Positions 25,106 to 31,595 of a stretch of 35,860 bases of DNA are shown here, piece after piece (position 1 is the stretch's first letter; every line of letters starts with the position of its first letter). The notes beneath the pieces were generated by a model. The model ran no database searches, was not told the origin of the DNA, and was given only the letters and a program-made list of their open reading frames with translations. The translations under genes and the position numbers were made by a program. The DNA is from Candidatus Latescibacterota bacterium (GTDB taxonomy: Bacteria > Latescibacterota > UBA2968 > UBA8231): the NCBI GenBank assembly GCA_016187725.1, contig JACPJE010000287.1, positions 1 to 35,860 on the forward strand, written 5' to 3'.

Positions 25106-25262
25106 TCATTCCTCCAACTTCCCAAGCGCTGGCCCAGGGAGGTATCGGGCGCCGCGGCGCTCGCCCTCCATACGCAGGTACCCATCCTGGACAAGCCGAC
25201 GAAGCTCCCGGCGGGCCGCATCGCGGCCAAGGGCGAACATCGCGCAATAATCCGCATCCTTA
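25106..25262 (-). pseudogene. C-terminal fragment of a winged-helix protein
   Basis: The last ~52 codons of a minus-strand gene: '[20 protein letters not shown]', then '[20 protein letters not shown]' and a stop at 25106. This is a winged-helix domain of the kind at the end of Fic-like or AlbA_2/RecG-like ATP-binding proteins, where it reads 'DYramFgvsr.tA.reL.rLv..G.l...G.grgt.Y'. Upstream of about 25262 the similarity ends and the opposite strand encodes recombinase. There is no start codon or promoter, so this is a dead remnant. Confidence 0.65.
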
Positions 25263-25264
25263 CC

Positions 25265-25903
25265 CACAATCCGGTCGAAGGGGTGAAGCGGCCCAGGGAG
25301 GGCAGCAACGAGGGCAAGACCCCGGCCCTGTCCGACGACCAGGCCCGGCTGCTGCTGGAAGCCCCTCCAGAGAAGACCCTCAAGGGCAAGCGGGACCGGG
25401 CCATCCTGGCCACGCTGCTCTATCACGGCTTGCGGCGGGAGGAGCTGTGCCGGCTCCAGGTCAAGGACTGCAGCCAGCGGCGGGGGCTGATGCATTTGCG
25501 GGTACATGGGAAGGGAGGCAAGATTCGCTTCCTGCCGGTCCACCCCAGGGCGCTGATGCGGATTCAGGACTACCTGGAGGCTGCCGGCCACGGGGCCGAT
25601 CCGGAGGCACCGCTATTCCAGCCGGTGAAGAACAACCGCTCCGGGACCCTGGCCAAGCACCTGGCGCCCTGCTCGGTGCATCGCAACATCGTGGTCAAGT
25701 ATGCCCGGGAAATGGGGCTGCACTTCCCTGGCTTCAGCCCGCACGCGCTGCGGGCCACCGCCGCCACCAATGCCCTGGACCACGGGGCCGATATCGCCCG
25801 GGTCCAGGAGTGGCTGGGGCACGCCAATATCTCGACCACCCGGTTGTATGATCGGAGAAGGAGTCGGCCGGAGGAGAGTCCGACGTTTAAGGTGGAGTAT
25901 TGA
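25265..25903 (+). pseudogene. Tyrosine recombinase/integrase, N-terminally truncated
   Basis: About 210 codons covering the whole catalytic domain. The active-site set is complete: Arg in '[12 protein letters not shown]', Lys in '[12 protein letters not shown]', His-x-x-Arg in '[11 protein letters not shown]', His in '[10 protein letters not shown]' and Tyr in 'TRLYDRR'. The open part starts in the linker '[16 protein letters not shown]' with no upstream SAM-like DNA-binding domain and no start in a proper context (a GTG at 25283 is possible). The break coincides, within a few bases of 25263, with the break of the winged-helix gene on the other strand, so the two remnants are fused head to head. 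If translated from 25283 it would be a catalytic domain alone. It is probably non-functional. Confidence 0.85.
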
Positions 25904-25911
25904 GGCTGGGG

Positions 25912-25959
25912 GTACAAGGAGAGGTCCGAGGGGTGGCGATTGGGGCGGAGGCGGCGTGA
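25912..25959 (+). repeat. Gene-tail repeat, copy 1
   Basis: It encodes 'GEVRGVAIGAEAA' and a TGA. A second copy ('REVRGATIGAEAA', TGA) ends at 27204. Over the last 24 bases the two agree at 22. They are direct repeats that bracket the sialidase gene. The parent gene is not recognised. The copy begins just after the recombinase stop. Confidence 0.7.
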
Positions 25960-26000
25960 ACCACCACGATGAACACCTCTTTACCTGAAGGGCCACGACG

Positions 26001-27044
26001 ATGGGCACGACCAAGAGCAGACTGAAGAAAGATCCGCGCTGCACTGTGCTGACCGGGGGGAAACTCGGGGAGTTCGTCCAGCTGGCGGATGGCCGCACCC
26101 TGACCATCGAAGGCAACGCCACCCTGGTCAGCCCGGACAAGGGCCAAACCTGGTCAGCACCGCGGCGGATGTGCAGAGGGACTGGCGCTGGCATGCCCAG
26201 CAGCGCGGGCGTGCTGCTGCGCACGCCCACGGGTGTGCTCGCCTATGTTTATATGGACCTGGAGCATTACCACTGGTCCTGGAGCACGTCCCGCAGGGAG
26301 GCCGGCAAAAACGTCCACCTCGACGTTTGGGCCATCCGCAGTCTTGACGAAGGCCGGACCTGGAAGGACCGCAAGCGGATCTTCGCCGGGTACTGCGGGG
26401 CCCTCATCGGCGGCATCGCCACCCGCAACGGTCTGCTGGTGGTGCCAGTACAGCGCCTGGTCCGCGATCCCTGCCGACATGCCCTCTGCGTGTACGTGTC
26501 CGCGGACAGCGGGGTCACCTGGCAGCCCAGCAATGTCCTCGACCTGGGCGGGCACGGCCATCACGACGGGGCCATGGAACCCACCCTGGTCGAGTTGCAG
26601 GACAGCAGGCTGTGGATGCTCATCCGCACCAATCTGGGGCGGTTCTGGGAAGCCTACTCCTCAGACCAGGGCCGCTCCTGGCGCGTACTGCAGCCCAGCC
26701 AGATCGACGCCAGCAGCGCGCCGGGATACCTGCTGCGCCTGGCCAGTGGCCGCCTGGCGCTGGTATGGAACCGGCTGCGCCCGACCCACGGCAAGACCTA
26801 TCCCATGCGTGGCGGCGACGGCCAGTTTTCGCTCGATCCGGTGAGTTGGCAGCGCGCAGAACTCTCCCTGGCCTTCTCCGCCGACGAGGGCCACACTTGG
26901 TCTGAGCCAGTGGTCGTCCTGCGCCTGAAGGACGGCCAGTTGTCGTACCCATACCTCTTCGAACCAGCACCCGGACAGCTCTGGATCACGACCCGTTTCG
27001 GCGACCGGGTGGCCGTAAGCATCCGGGAATCAGACTTCGTGTGA
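26001..27044 (+). CDS. Sialidase-superfamily BNR-repeat protein
   Basis: A 347-residue six-bladed propeller with five Asp boxes: 'SPDKGQTWSA', 'SLDEGRTWKD', 'SADSGVTWQP', 'SSDQGRSWRV' and 'SADEGHTWSE' (S-x-D-x-G-x-x-W). It resembles GH33-like exo-sialidase and related proteins that read '..DGRW..a.YS.D.GrsW'. 'GAMEPTLVELQDSRLWMLIR' has the conserved 'EP.lveL.dGrl.m..R' strand with an Arg that belongs to the family's catalytic set. There is no signal peptide, so it would be cytosolic unless exported otherwise. The ribosome site (AAGGG) is weak. It stands alone between two copies of a gene tail, in an eroded island, so it is likely an inserted gene. Its substrate is unknown; sialic acid is not proven. 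Confidence 0.82.
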   Translation: MGTTKSRLKKDPRCTVLTGGKLGEFVQLADGRTLTIEGNATLVSPDKGQTWSAPRRMCRGTGAGMPSSAGVLLRTPTGVLAYVYMDLEHYHWSWSTSRREAGKNVHLDVWAIRSLDEGRTWKDRKRIFAGYCGALIGGIATRNGLLVVPVQRLVRDPCRHALCVYVSADSGVTWQPSNVLDLGGHGHHDGAMEPTLVELQDSRLWMLIRTNLGRFWEAYSSDQGRSWRVLQPSQIDASSAPGYLLRLASGRLALVWNRLRPTHGKTYPMRGGDGQFSLDPVSWQRAELSLAFSADEGHTWSEPVVVLRLKDGQLSYPYLFEPAPGQLWITTRFGDRVAVSIRESDFV

Positions 27045-27060
27045 GTCGGGCAGGAGGAGG

Positions 27061-27204
27061 TGGGTCCGCAGCATCAAGCTGGTGTTGGAGGACGCGGAGG
27101 CAGTGTGGCGGGAGGTGAGGGAGATCAGCCGGCTGCGGGGCCGGCATGGGTACGCGCTGGTAAGGGAAGTGCGGGGGGCGACGATTGGGGCAGAGGCGGC
27201 GTGA
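27061..27204 (+). pseudogene. Gene-tail repeat, copy 2, with longer upstream coding remnant
   Basis: An open frame without start: 'WVRSIKLVLEDAEAVWREVR', then 'EISRLRGRHGYALVREVRGA' and the shared ending 'TIGAEAA' plus TGA at 27204. It is helical and charged. I do not recognise the family. The frame is closed upstream by a stop at 27016, inside the sialidase gene's 3' end, so only the last ~47 codons of the parent gene remain. Copy 1 at 25912 shares only the last ~13 residues. Beyond 27204 a short unexplained stretch leads to the hsdR remnant. Confidence 0.5.
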
Positions 27205-27233
27205 GGGGGGCGCCTCGGACCTATATCCGAGCC

Positions 27234-27693
27234 TCAATAGTACTGCCTGATATACCCATACGCCCGGTCGAACAACTCCTTGTCCTGGTGTAGCCTGTAC
27301 TTGAACAGCGTCTTCCGCAGGGCGTTCTTCACCTCGCGCTCGCCGGCGTGGGTGTTCTGCCAGCCGTCGAAGCGGACATAGCGGACGATTTCGTCGATGT
27401 CGTTGACGACCCGTTCGACCATGATCGCGGAGTTTGTAGAGCACATCGTCGGCCCGGTCTGGTTGGGCGGCGATCTGGGGGTTGAGGCGGATCAGGGCCT
27501 CGCGCAGGTGGGGCTCGACCAGGGCTTCGTGGGGTTGGCGCGGGAGATGTTGGGGAGCCAGGTAGTGCCAGCCCAGGCCGGAGACCTGGCCGTGCCGGCG
27601 GGCTAACCCCGGCCCGACGGCAGTGTAGTGGGTGATGCCGCCACAGAGCCGGTCGCGGAGGAAGGCTTCGACGGTGTTGGCTTCGTTAAACAT
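27234..27693 (-). pseudogene. hsdR: Type I restriction enzyme R subunit, collapsed by internal deletion
   Basis: The start at 27693 gives 'MFNEANTVEAFLRDRLCGG', 'WHYLAPQHLPRQPHEALVEP' and 'LREALIRLNPQIAAQPDRAD' then 'DVLYKLR', the N-terminal ~85 codons of HsdR. Near 27440 the frame changes and the text continues as 'MVERVVNDIDEIVRYVRFDG', 'WQNTHAGEREVKNALRKTLF' and 'KYRLHQDKELFDRAYGYIRQ' to a stop at 27234, the HsdR C-terminus. A normal HsdR is about 1000 residues, so roughly 850 codons holding the nuclease and translocase motors are gone, with a shift of frame at the join. Both ends look little changed in sequence, so the deletion appears recent, or the two ends were misjoined in assembly. 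It cannot cut DNA. Confidence 0.85.
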
Positions 27694-27823
27694 AGATTGA
27701 CAGCCCCGGCCTGGTATTGTATTTTCGAGGTGCCAGTGGACAAAAATCGGCTTCATGCCGTGTGAGGCGCGGACTACGGTTCGCCGCCTCCTATATCCCT
27801 GGCTTTTTTATTGCCACCCGTCC

Positions 27824-27851
27824 AAAGCCGCTTTGGGGAGCGGCTTTTTTT
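27824..27851 (+). terminator. Intrinsic terminator on the plus strand
   Basis: AAAGCCGCT, a six-base loop TTGGGG, and AGCGGCTTT form a perfect 9-bp stem that runs into seven T's. The T-run is on the plus strand, but no plus-strand gene ends here. On the minus strand it follows directly after the putative PanT stop (27855) but with only three T's after the stem. It may serve the toxin operon weakly or end an unseen plus-strand RNA. Confidence 0.75.
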
Positions 27852-27854
27852 GTG

Positions 27855-28265
27855 CTAGCCTGCAAACCCGGCTATCGCAGCAGCGTGGGTTCCCATGATG
27901 TCAGGCGACTCAAGGGCGCACTTCACCAATTCTGTTCTGAGGATATAGGGCAGTGCGCCTATAGGCACAACCCTTTTGGACAAAACTCTCTGTGCCAGCT
28001 CTGTGGCATCGACCTCATAGAAATGGTCCAACTGCACCCAGGTGTCTTTGGGGAGGCAACACCTTCCCTGGCGCAAATAAAAACAGGGAAACCGGCCATC
28101 CATCTGGCAGCCCTCCCTGTAGGTATACATCCTGTCCTGTGAGGTTGTTTTTACTGCTAGGTAAAGGCCATCACTCCCGTCGTTGAGCAGGATGACGAAC
28201 TTCTCCTTGCTGCTGTCATCCTCAAATCTGAAGTCCCGATCCAGAAGAACAGTACCAGAGGTCAC
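27855..28265 (-). CDS. Putative toxin partner of the Panacea antitoxin (PanT-like)
   Basis: A 136-residue protein with a GTG start at 28265 overlapping the stop of the Panacea gene by four bases (GTGA). It begins 'SGTVLLDRDFRFEDDSSKEK', 'FVILLND', 'YLAVKTTSQ', then two Cys-containing segments ('YREGCQMDGRFPCFYLRQGR') and 'LPKDTWVQLDHFYEVDATEL'. The beta-rich start and 'TWVQL' segment recall small RNase-like (MazF/PemK-like) folds, but I do not recognise the family with certainty. The toxin role follows from position: genes directly after a Panacea-domain gene in overlapping operons are often toxins. A hairpin with poor T-run follows the stop. Confidence 0.55.
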   Translation of the reverse strand: MTSGTVLLDRDFRFEDDSSKEKFVILLNDGSDGLYLAVKTTSQDRMYTYREGCQMDGRFPCFYLRQGRCCLPKDTWVQLDHFYEVDATELAQRVLSKRVVPIGALPYILRTELVKCALESPDIMGTHAAAIAGFAG

Positions 28266-28834
28266 TGATAATTTTTTACCATTGCTTCGTGTTCCCTGGC
28301 AAGTTCAGCAACCCCCTCGGCATCTGTAGCGCCCATCAGGAACAACTCAGGACTGATCTCCCCATCCTCGCGATTCTGGTTTTCCCAGACCTCTTTCCAG
28401 GGGAGATTCCAGGGGGGCGTGTTGTGGCAGAGATTAACGAGCGCGGTAGCAGTGGTAGACTTGTACCGGTTAGCAATGTCTTGCAGGAGCGCCAGCTCCC
28501 GCTTGCTGAAGAACTGCGGATCGAAGGCAGCCTTGGGTCTGGGTGTCCAAGTAGAAGTCGCTTTCTGGAAACCGGCGGGATCGTGGGTGATCTCGATATG
28601 CGCCTCCCAATCTCCAGAGGGGGCCCTGAATTGGGTAAAAATCTCTGGCGCTACTGGGCCGCCTTCCCACGCCTCGTACTTCAATCCCGTTACGGTCCTG
28701 CCAATCTGCCGGTAGTGCTCAAAATCCAGGATATACAGCAGCTTTAACAGCTTCGTTTTCTTGCAGCCCTGGGTATTCTCCATGAAGAAGATCGCTGCAT
28801 GGATGGTTTTCTCGTTGTGATACTGATTCAACAT
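28262..28834 (-). CDS. Panacea-domain (SocA-like, DUF4065) antitoxin
   Basis: A 190-residue protein. The N-terminal ~110 residues match the Panacea/DUF4065 pattern: 'IHAAIFFMENTQGCKKTKLL', 'KLLYILDFEHYRQIGRTVTG' and 'LKYEAWEGGPVAPEIFTQF', i.e. the 'k..KLLYl.df.hyr..Gr.itGl.Y.aw..GPV' signature also seen in the GepA/SocA proteins. A more variable helical C-terminus follows. Panacea proteins act as antitoxins for many unrelated toxins. The start has GGAAGGAG at about 8 nt and a good promoter upstream (28924-28952). It overlaps the next gene by four bases. The pair is intact while the restriction genes around it are broken. Confidence 0.85.
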   Translation of the reverse strand: MLNQYHNEKTIHAAIFFMENTQGCKKTKLLKLLYILDFEHYRQIGRTVTGLKYEAWEGGPVAPEIFTQFRAPSGDWEAHIEITHDPAGFQKATSTWTPRPKAAFDPQFFSKRELALLQDIANRYKSTTATALVNLCHNTPPWNLPWKEVWENQNREDGEISPELFLMGATDAEGVAELAREHEAMVKNYQ

Positions 28835-28923
28835 AGGGGGATCTCCTTCCTCAGAATATCAGACTTCCAGGCAGGAGAACTTGCACCTCTGGCCAGTATA
28901 CAAAAGTTTAGCATTTTGCCTTT

Positions 28924-28952
28924 ATGGTATCCTATCGGCATACCCATGTCAA
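28924..28952 (-). promoter_or_regulatory. Sigma-70-like promoter for the Panacea operon
   Basis: On the minus strand a perfect TTGACA (28952-28947) lies 17 bp from TACCAT (28929-28924, four of six to consensus). Transcription would start about 80 bp before the Panacea ATG. Overlapping the spacer and -10, GGTAT and ATACC (28926-28930 and 28940-28944) form a short inverted repeat, a possible operator for autorepression. Confidence 0.7.
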
Positions 28953-29183
28953 GTCGGTAGGAGATACCCCTTGCCCTTGGGATGTGGGCCTCTGACTTAG
29001 GGCATGGCCCAGGTCGTCGGGGCGGGGCACGTCGAGCACCCAGAGGATGAAGTACCGCGAACACCCCGGCTGACCGACGATCACCCACCCTTTGCCTTCA
29101 AAGAGGGTGCCATCGCCGGCTTCATCGACGAAGTAGCAGCGGACCGGAGTGGTGGTGACCGGGGGGTTGTTGGAGCTACTCAT
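28932..29183 (-). pseudogene. DUF3800 protein, N-terminal fragment
   Basis: The ATG at 29183 follows the hsdS stop by one base. The first ~58 residues match DUF3800: 'VRCYFVDEAGDGTLFEGKGW', 'VIVGQPGCSRYFILWVLDVP', 'RPDDLGHAL', with the acidic DEAGD motif. After about position 29000 the match ends and the frame runs on through unrelated residues to 28932, in the promoter region of the Panacea operon. Full DUF3800 proteins are about 200-250 residues and may be RNase H-like nucleases. This one lacks most of its fold and is not expected to work. In intact loci such genes sit beside hsdS, consistent with an original hsdM-hsdS-DUF3800-hsdR order. Confidence 0.75.
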
Positions 29184-29184
29184 G

Positions 29185-30357
29185 TCACCCCCACTCCTTC
29201 TCCAACACTGTCATTTTTACGCATCCCGCAGCTATTTCTCGTGCTCGTGTATCCTTGACACCTGCCCGGAGCACAGCAAGACGATCCATCACCCTCCTCT
29301 GTTCCGCGATGGCCGGGGCGAAGAGCCGGTGCGCTCGGATGTCTTGCCCATTGATCTTCCAGATCCCATTTGATGACTTGGCTCTGGTACTTAGCCGTCC
29401 GTGAACACTTGGTAGGTTCCACTGTGCAACTGCGAATTCGGGCAGAATACTCTCCGTCTCAAAACGCAGTCGGATCAAGAGGTCGGGATAGAAGAGTTCA
29501 TCATAGGATTGTTCGCTGAGGCCCACCTTGCCACAAAGCTGACGATTGCCGTTACCACGAATAACAAAAGCATCTCCGCGCTGCACGAAGAAAGGCCGAG
29601 CAATTTCAGCATCAATCTCCGCATGTTTGATGCATCCGTTGGGCTCGAAAAGGCCCTCACTGACCGCGCTGATGCTCACCGTCTTCAGGCCCTTGCCGGC
29701 AATATTTGCGTTGGGGGAAATACCATTTCGTGGAGGCTCTCGGAGTAGTTCAGCCACTGGCACACGCGCGCTGTCCGGCACCCCGAGCATGACTTTCTCC
29801 AGAAGGCCGACCTCTACGGCGTAGAGCGATTCCCTCAGATTACTCAACGTCTCTGTGAGCAACTCCGCTGCACTTAGCACCTCGGCAATCCGCCGCTGCT
29901 CCTCCAGCGGCGGCAGGGCGAACTCATAGCTAGCAAGGCTTTCCCAGTTCGTTCGCGGCGAGAGCGAACCCGCCGAGGTCCCAACCGCGTGCTCGAAGAA
30001 CCCCTCCGTCTGACAGATGAACGGCAGCAACTCGGGCAACAGATGCTCGTTCCTCGGTTCGAGGACGTAGATGTCTCCCGAACACACGCCATCGAAGTCT
30101 GAGACAGCGACCTTACGCTGGTACGCACGTCGCTTCCCAAAGAGGACCTGGCCCGCCCGGAACACGTTGGTGAACGTGGTCCCATCCGCTATATCCCCCC
30201 ACCTCCTGATCTTCAGGTCACCAGGCTCAAGGTGGTCGAGCCCTACGTAACGCTCAAAGCCATCCTCTGCCGGATCGCTCGACCGTTCCCAGCTCAACTG
30301 GACCACATCCCCGAATGCGACCCGCGTCCATCCGTTCTTGAATGCCGATTTACGCAT
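29185..30357 (-). CDS. hsdS: Type I restriction-modification specificity subunit S
   Basis: A 390-residue protein, normal length, with two target-recognition domains separated by conserved helices. The first (~1-150) contains 'YVGLDHLEPGDLKIRRWGDI', 'FRAGQVLFGKRRAYQRKVAV' and 'ALPPLEEQRRIAEVLSAAEL'; the 'lPPl.EQ..Ia..L' helix is the central conserved region. The second (~195-350) ends 'APAIAEQRRVMDRLAVLRAG', the distal conserved helix. The start at 30357 follows GAGGAG by 8 nt and overlaps the end of the hsdM frame by 8 bp. With hsdM and hsdR collapsed, this subunit has no partner in the window. It could serve another HsdM/HsdR set elsewhere in the genome. Confidence 0.9.
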   Translation of the reverse strand: MRKSAFKNGWTRVAFGDVVQLSWERSSDPAEDGFERYVGLDHLEPGDLKIRRWGDIADGTTFTNVFRAGQVLFGKRRAYQRKVAVSDFDGVCSGDIYVLEPRNEHLLPELLPFICQTEGFFEHAVGTSAGSLSPRTNWESLASYEFALPPLEEQRRIAEVLSAAELLTETLSNLRESLYAVEVGLLEKVMLGVPDSARVPVAELLREPPRNGISPNANIAGKGLKTVSISAVSEGLFEPNGCIKHAEIDAEIARPFFVQRGDAFVIRGNGNRQLCGKVGLSEQSYDELFYPDLLIRLRFETESILPEFAVAQWNLPSVHGRLSTRAKSSNGIWKINGQDIRAHRLFAPAIAEQRRVMDRLAVLRAGVKDTRAREIAAGCVKMTVLEKEWG

Positions 30358-30783
30358 CCGGCATCTCCTCGGCCACAACCCCATCCAGCATCTCCACCAG
30401 CGCATCCATCTGTTGCCAGAGCTCCCGCCCGCTGGCGTCGAAAATCGCCCACGCGGTCTTGAGGTCCTGGCCGCCCCCATTGCTTGCCCCGCTCCCGACC
30501 GGCCGGACGTAGCGCGGGATGGACAGGTTGCCCTCCTTCTGGAGCACCTCGGCGATCGTCGCGGCCTTGGCAAAGCCGGGCTCATCGGCGAACGCTCGGT
30601 AGGCTTTCAGGATACGCTCCTGGTGCTCCGGCTTCAGGAAGCTCTGCGCTCGCTCCCGCGCCACCTCGTGGACAGCGTCGATGAACAGCACCTTCCCCTT
30701 TCTTGCAGCAGGTTTCCGCGTCCGGCAGATCACCACGCAGGCTTCCAGAGGTGGGATTTGAGGTCTTGGAGGGTCAGGGGCAT
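30350..30783 (-). pseudogene. hsdM: Type I DNA methyltransferase M subunit, collapsed by internal deletion
   Basis: From an ATG at 30783 the frame reads MPLTLQDLKSHLWK, the N-terminus typical of this HsdM type, then hits a TGA. In the next frame, from about 30757, it continues as 'ACVVICRTRKPAARKGKVLF', 'IDAVHEVARERAQSFLKPEH' and on to 'DGVVAEEMPDA' and a TAA at 30350, the HsdM C-terminus of about 130 residues. A normal protein is near 500 residues, so the methylase domain with its SAM (FxGxG) and catalytic NPPF motifs is missing. The join is near 30740 and shifts the frame. If translation starts internally, only a non-catalytic C-terminal piece would be made. Confidence 0.82.
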
Positions 30784-30908
30784 TTCACATCGTCCCTCAA
30801 GTACTTGGCAAGCCTTTCCCCGGTCGCGCCTGCCGGCTGTTCCACAAAGTCGTGTTCGCCTACGGTCAGACCTGACCAATGCAGGGTGGATCTTCTTTGA
30901 GTCGTCAT
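30774..30908 (-). CDS. Short unknown gene coupled to the GIY-YIG gene (44 residues)
   Basis: The ATG at 30908 overlaps the GIY-YIG stop as ATGA, and the TGA at 30774 lies 10 bp inside the hsdM start, so it is coupled on both sides. The sequence is hydrophilic with 'HWSGLTVGEHDFVEQPAG' and 'GERLAKYLRDD'. I do not recognise it. Given the state of the neighbours it may itself be the end of a longer deleted gene rather than a true small protein. Confidence 0.4.
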   Translation of the reverse strand: MTTQRRSTLHWSGLTVGEHDFVEQPAGATGERLAKYLRDDVKCP

Positions 30909-31186
30909 CCTGCTTGTTCCTTGTCGAAACTCAACTGGCCGGCCCGGACGATACCTTCCTTCCGTTGCCGGGGCAGCCGCTTGAAACAATACTCCACCTT
31001 CAGCGCCAAGGATCGGTTGCCAATCTGCTGTGAGAAAACCAGGCATTCCGGCTTGTGCGCCCGCAGGTACCTGGCCGTCCTGCTCCCCTGACTCAGGTGC
31101 TCATTGAAGCGCCTTTCCACATCCGTGGTCACGCCGGCATACAGCTTCTGGTCCGTGGTGCGGATGACGTACATGTGCCAGGCCAT
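30905..31186 (-). CDS. GIY-YIG nuclease-family protein
   Basis: A 93-residue single-domain protein of the UvrC-type GIY-YIG fold, complete in length. 'WHMYVIRTTDQKLYAGVTTD' holds the two motif strands (GIY as MYV, YIG as YAG), 'VERRFNEHL' the catalytic Arg, and 'ALKVEYCFKRLPR' the metal-binding Glu. Family members of this size are found alone in many bacteria with no proven role. The start at 31186 is preceded by GAGGC. It overlaps the short gene at 30908 by four bases and could be the first gene of the eroded restriction operon, or a resident gene by which the island sits. Confidence 0.85.
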   Translation of the reverse strand: MAWHMYVIRTTDQKLYAGVTTDVERRFNEHLSQGSRTARYLRAHKPECLVFSQQIGNRSLALKVEYCFKRLPRQRKEGIVRAGQLSFDKEQAG

Positions 31187-31215
31187 CAGAGTCGCCTCAA
31201 AGTTCGGAGACCACC

Positions 31216-31551
31216 TCAGGGGTCATACCCCTTGCGCGCGTTCAGACTCTCCATCCCGATCTTCACCCGCAGGGTCTTGTCGTTGATCGCTTTGGTGAGC
31301 CTCCCCCGCTCCTTTTCGTCAGCACAGGCGGCAAGCTGTTCCCTCAGCGCCTCGATCTCCTTGAGCAGCTGCACCTCCTGCGGGACGAAATCGGCGCTCT
31401 TCAGGACCGAGTACGCCATCCTCAGGTATTCGGGGGTCTGGAAGTACGCCTCCAGATCGACGGGTTTGCCCTTGCCCGGGAGGTTGTCGAACTTCCCCTC
31501 CGCCATGGCCTGCCTGATCTTGTCCTCCACGGCTTTCTCTAGTCCAAACAT
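31216..31551 (-). CDS. DUF1992 (DnaJ-homologue C28-like) protein
   Basis: A 111-residue soluble, mainly helical protein. Its N-terminus matches DUF1992: 'EKAVEDKIRQAMAEGKFDNL', 'PGKGKPVDLEAYFQTPEYLR' and 'MAYSVLKSADFVPQEVQLLK', with the invariant 'I..A...G.FdnLpG.GkPl' and 'p.e.....KE' segments. A coiled coil follows. The domain is found alone in bacteria and attached to DnaJ in eukaryotes; its biochemical role is not known. It stands by itself 44 bp from the PhyH gene. Confidence 0.88.
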   Translation of the reverse strand: MFGLEKAVEDKIRQAMAEGKFDNLPGKGKPVDLEAYFQTPEYLRMAYSVLKSADFVPQEVQLLKEIEALREQLAACADEKERGRLTKAINDKTLRVKIGMESLNARKGYDP

Positions 31552-31595
31552 CGCGGCCTCCCCTATTCCTGGGCAACACTTATGTACTCAACTTT

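Noticed and set aside
26001-27044. The operon propeller at 7461 and the sialidase-like gene at 26001 as duplicates
   Set aside because: Both have Asp boxes, but repeat number, spacing and surrounding sequence differ, so they share a fold only.
27060-27293. A 77-codon gene starting at a GTG with a strong AGGAGG site
   Set aside because: The frame is Gly-rich and without resemblance, while another frame of the same DNA carries the repeated IGAEAA tail; the ribosome-like site probably belonged to the lost part of that gene.
27755-27800. Possible 3' end of a tmRNA or tRNA as an attachment site
   Set aside because: GGTTCGCCGCCTCC recalls the end of ssrA, but the arm before it does not pair properly into a T-stem and no matching second copy is found in the window.
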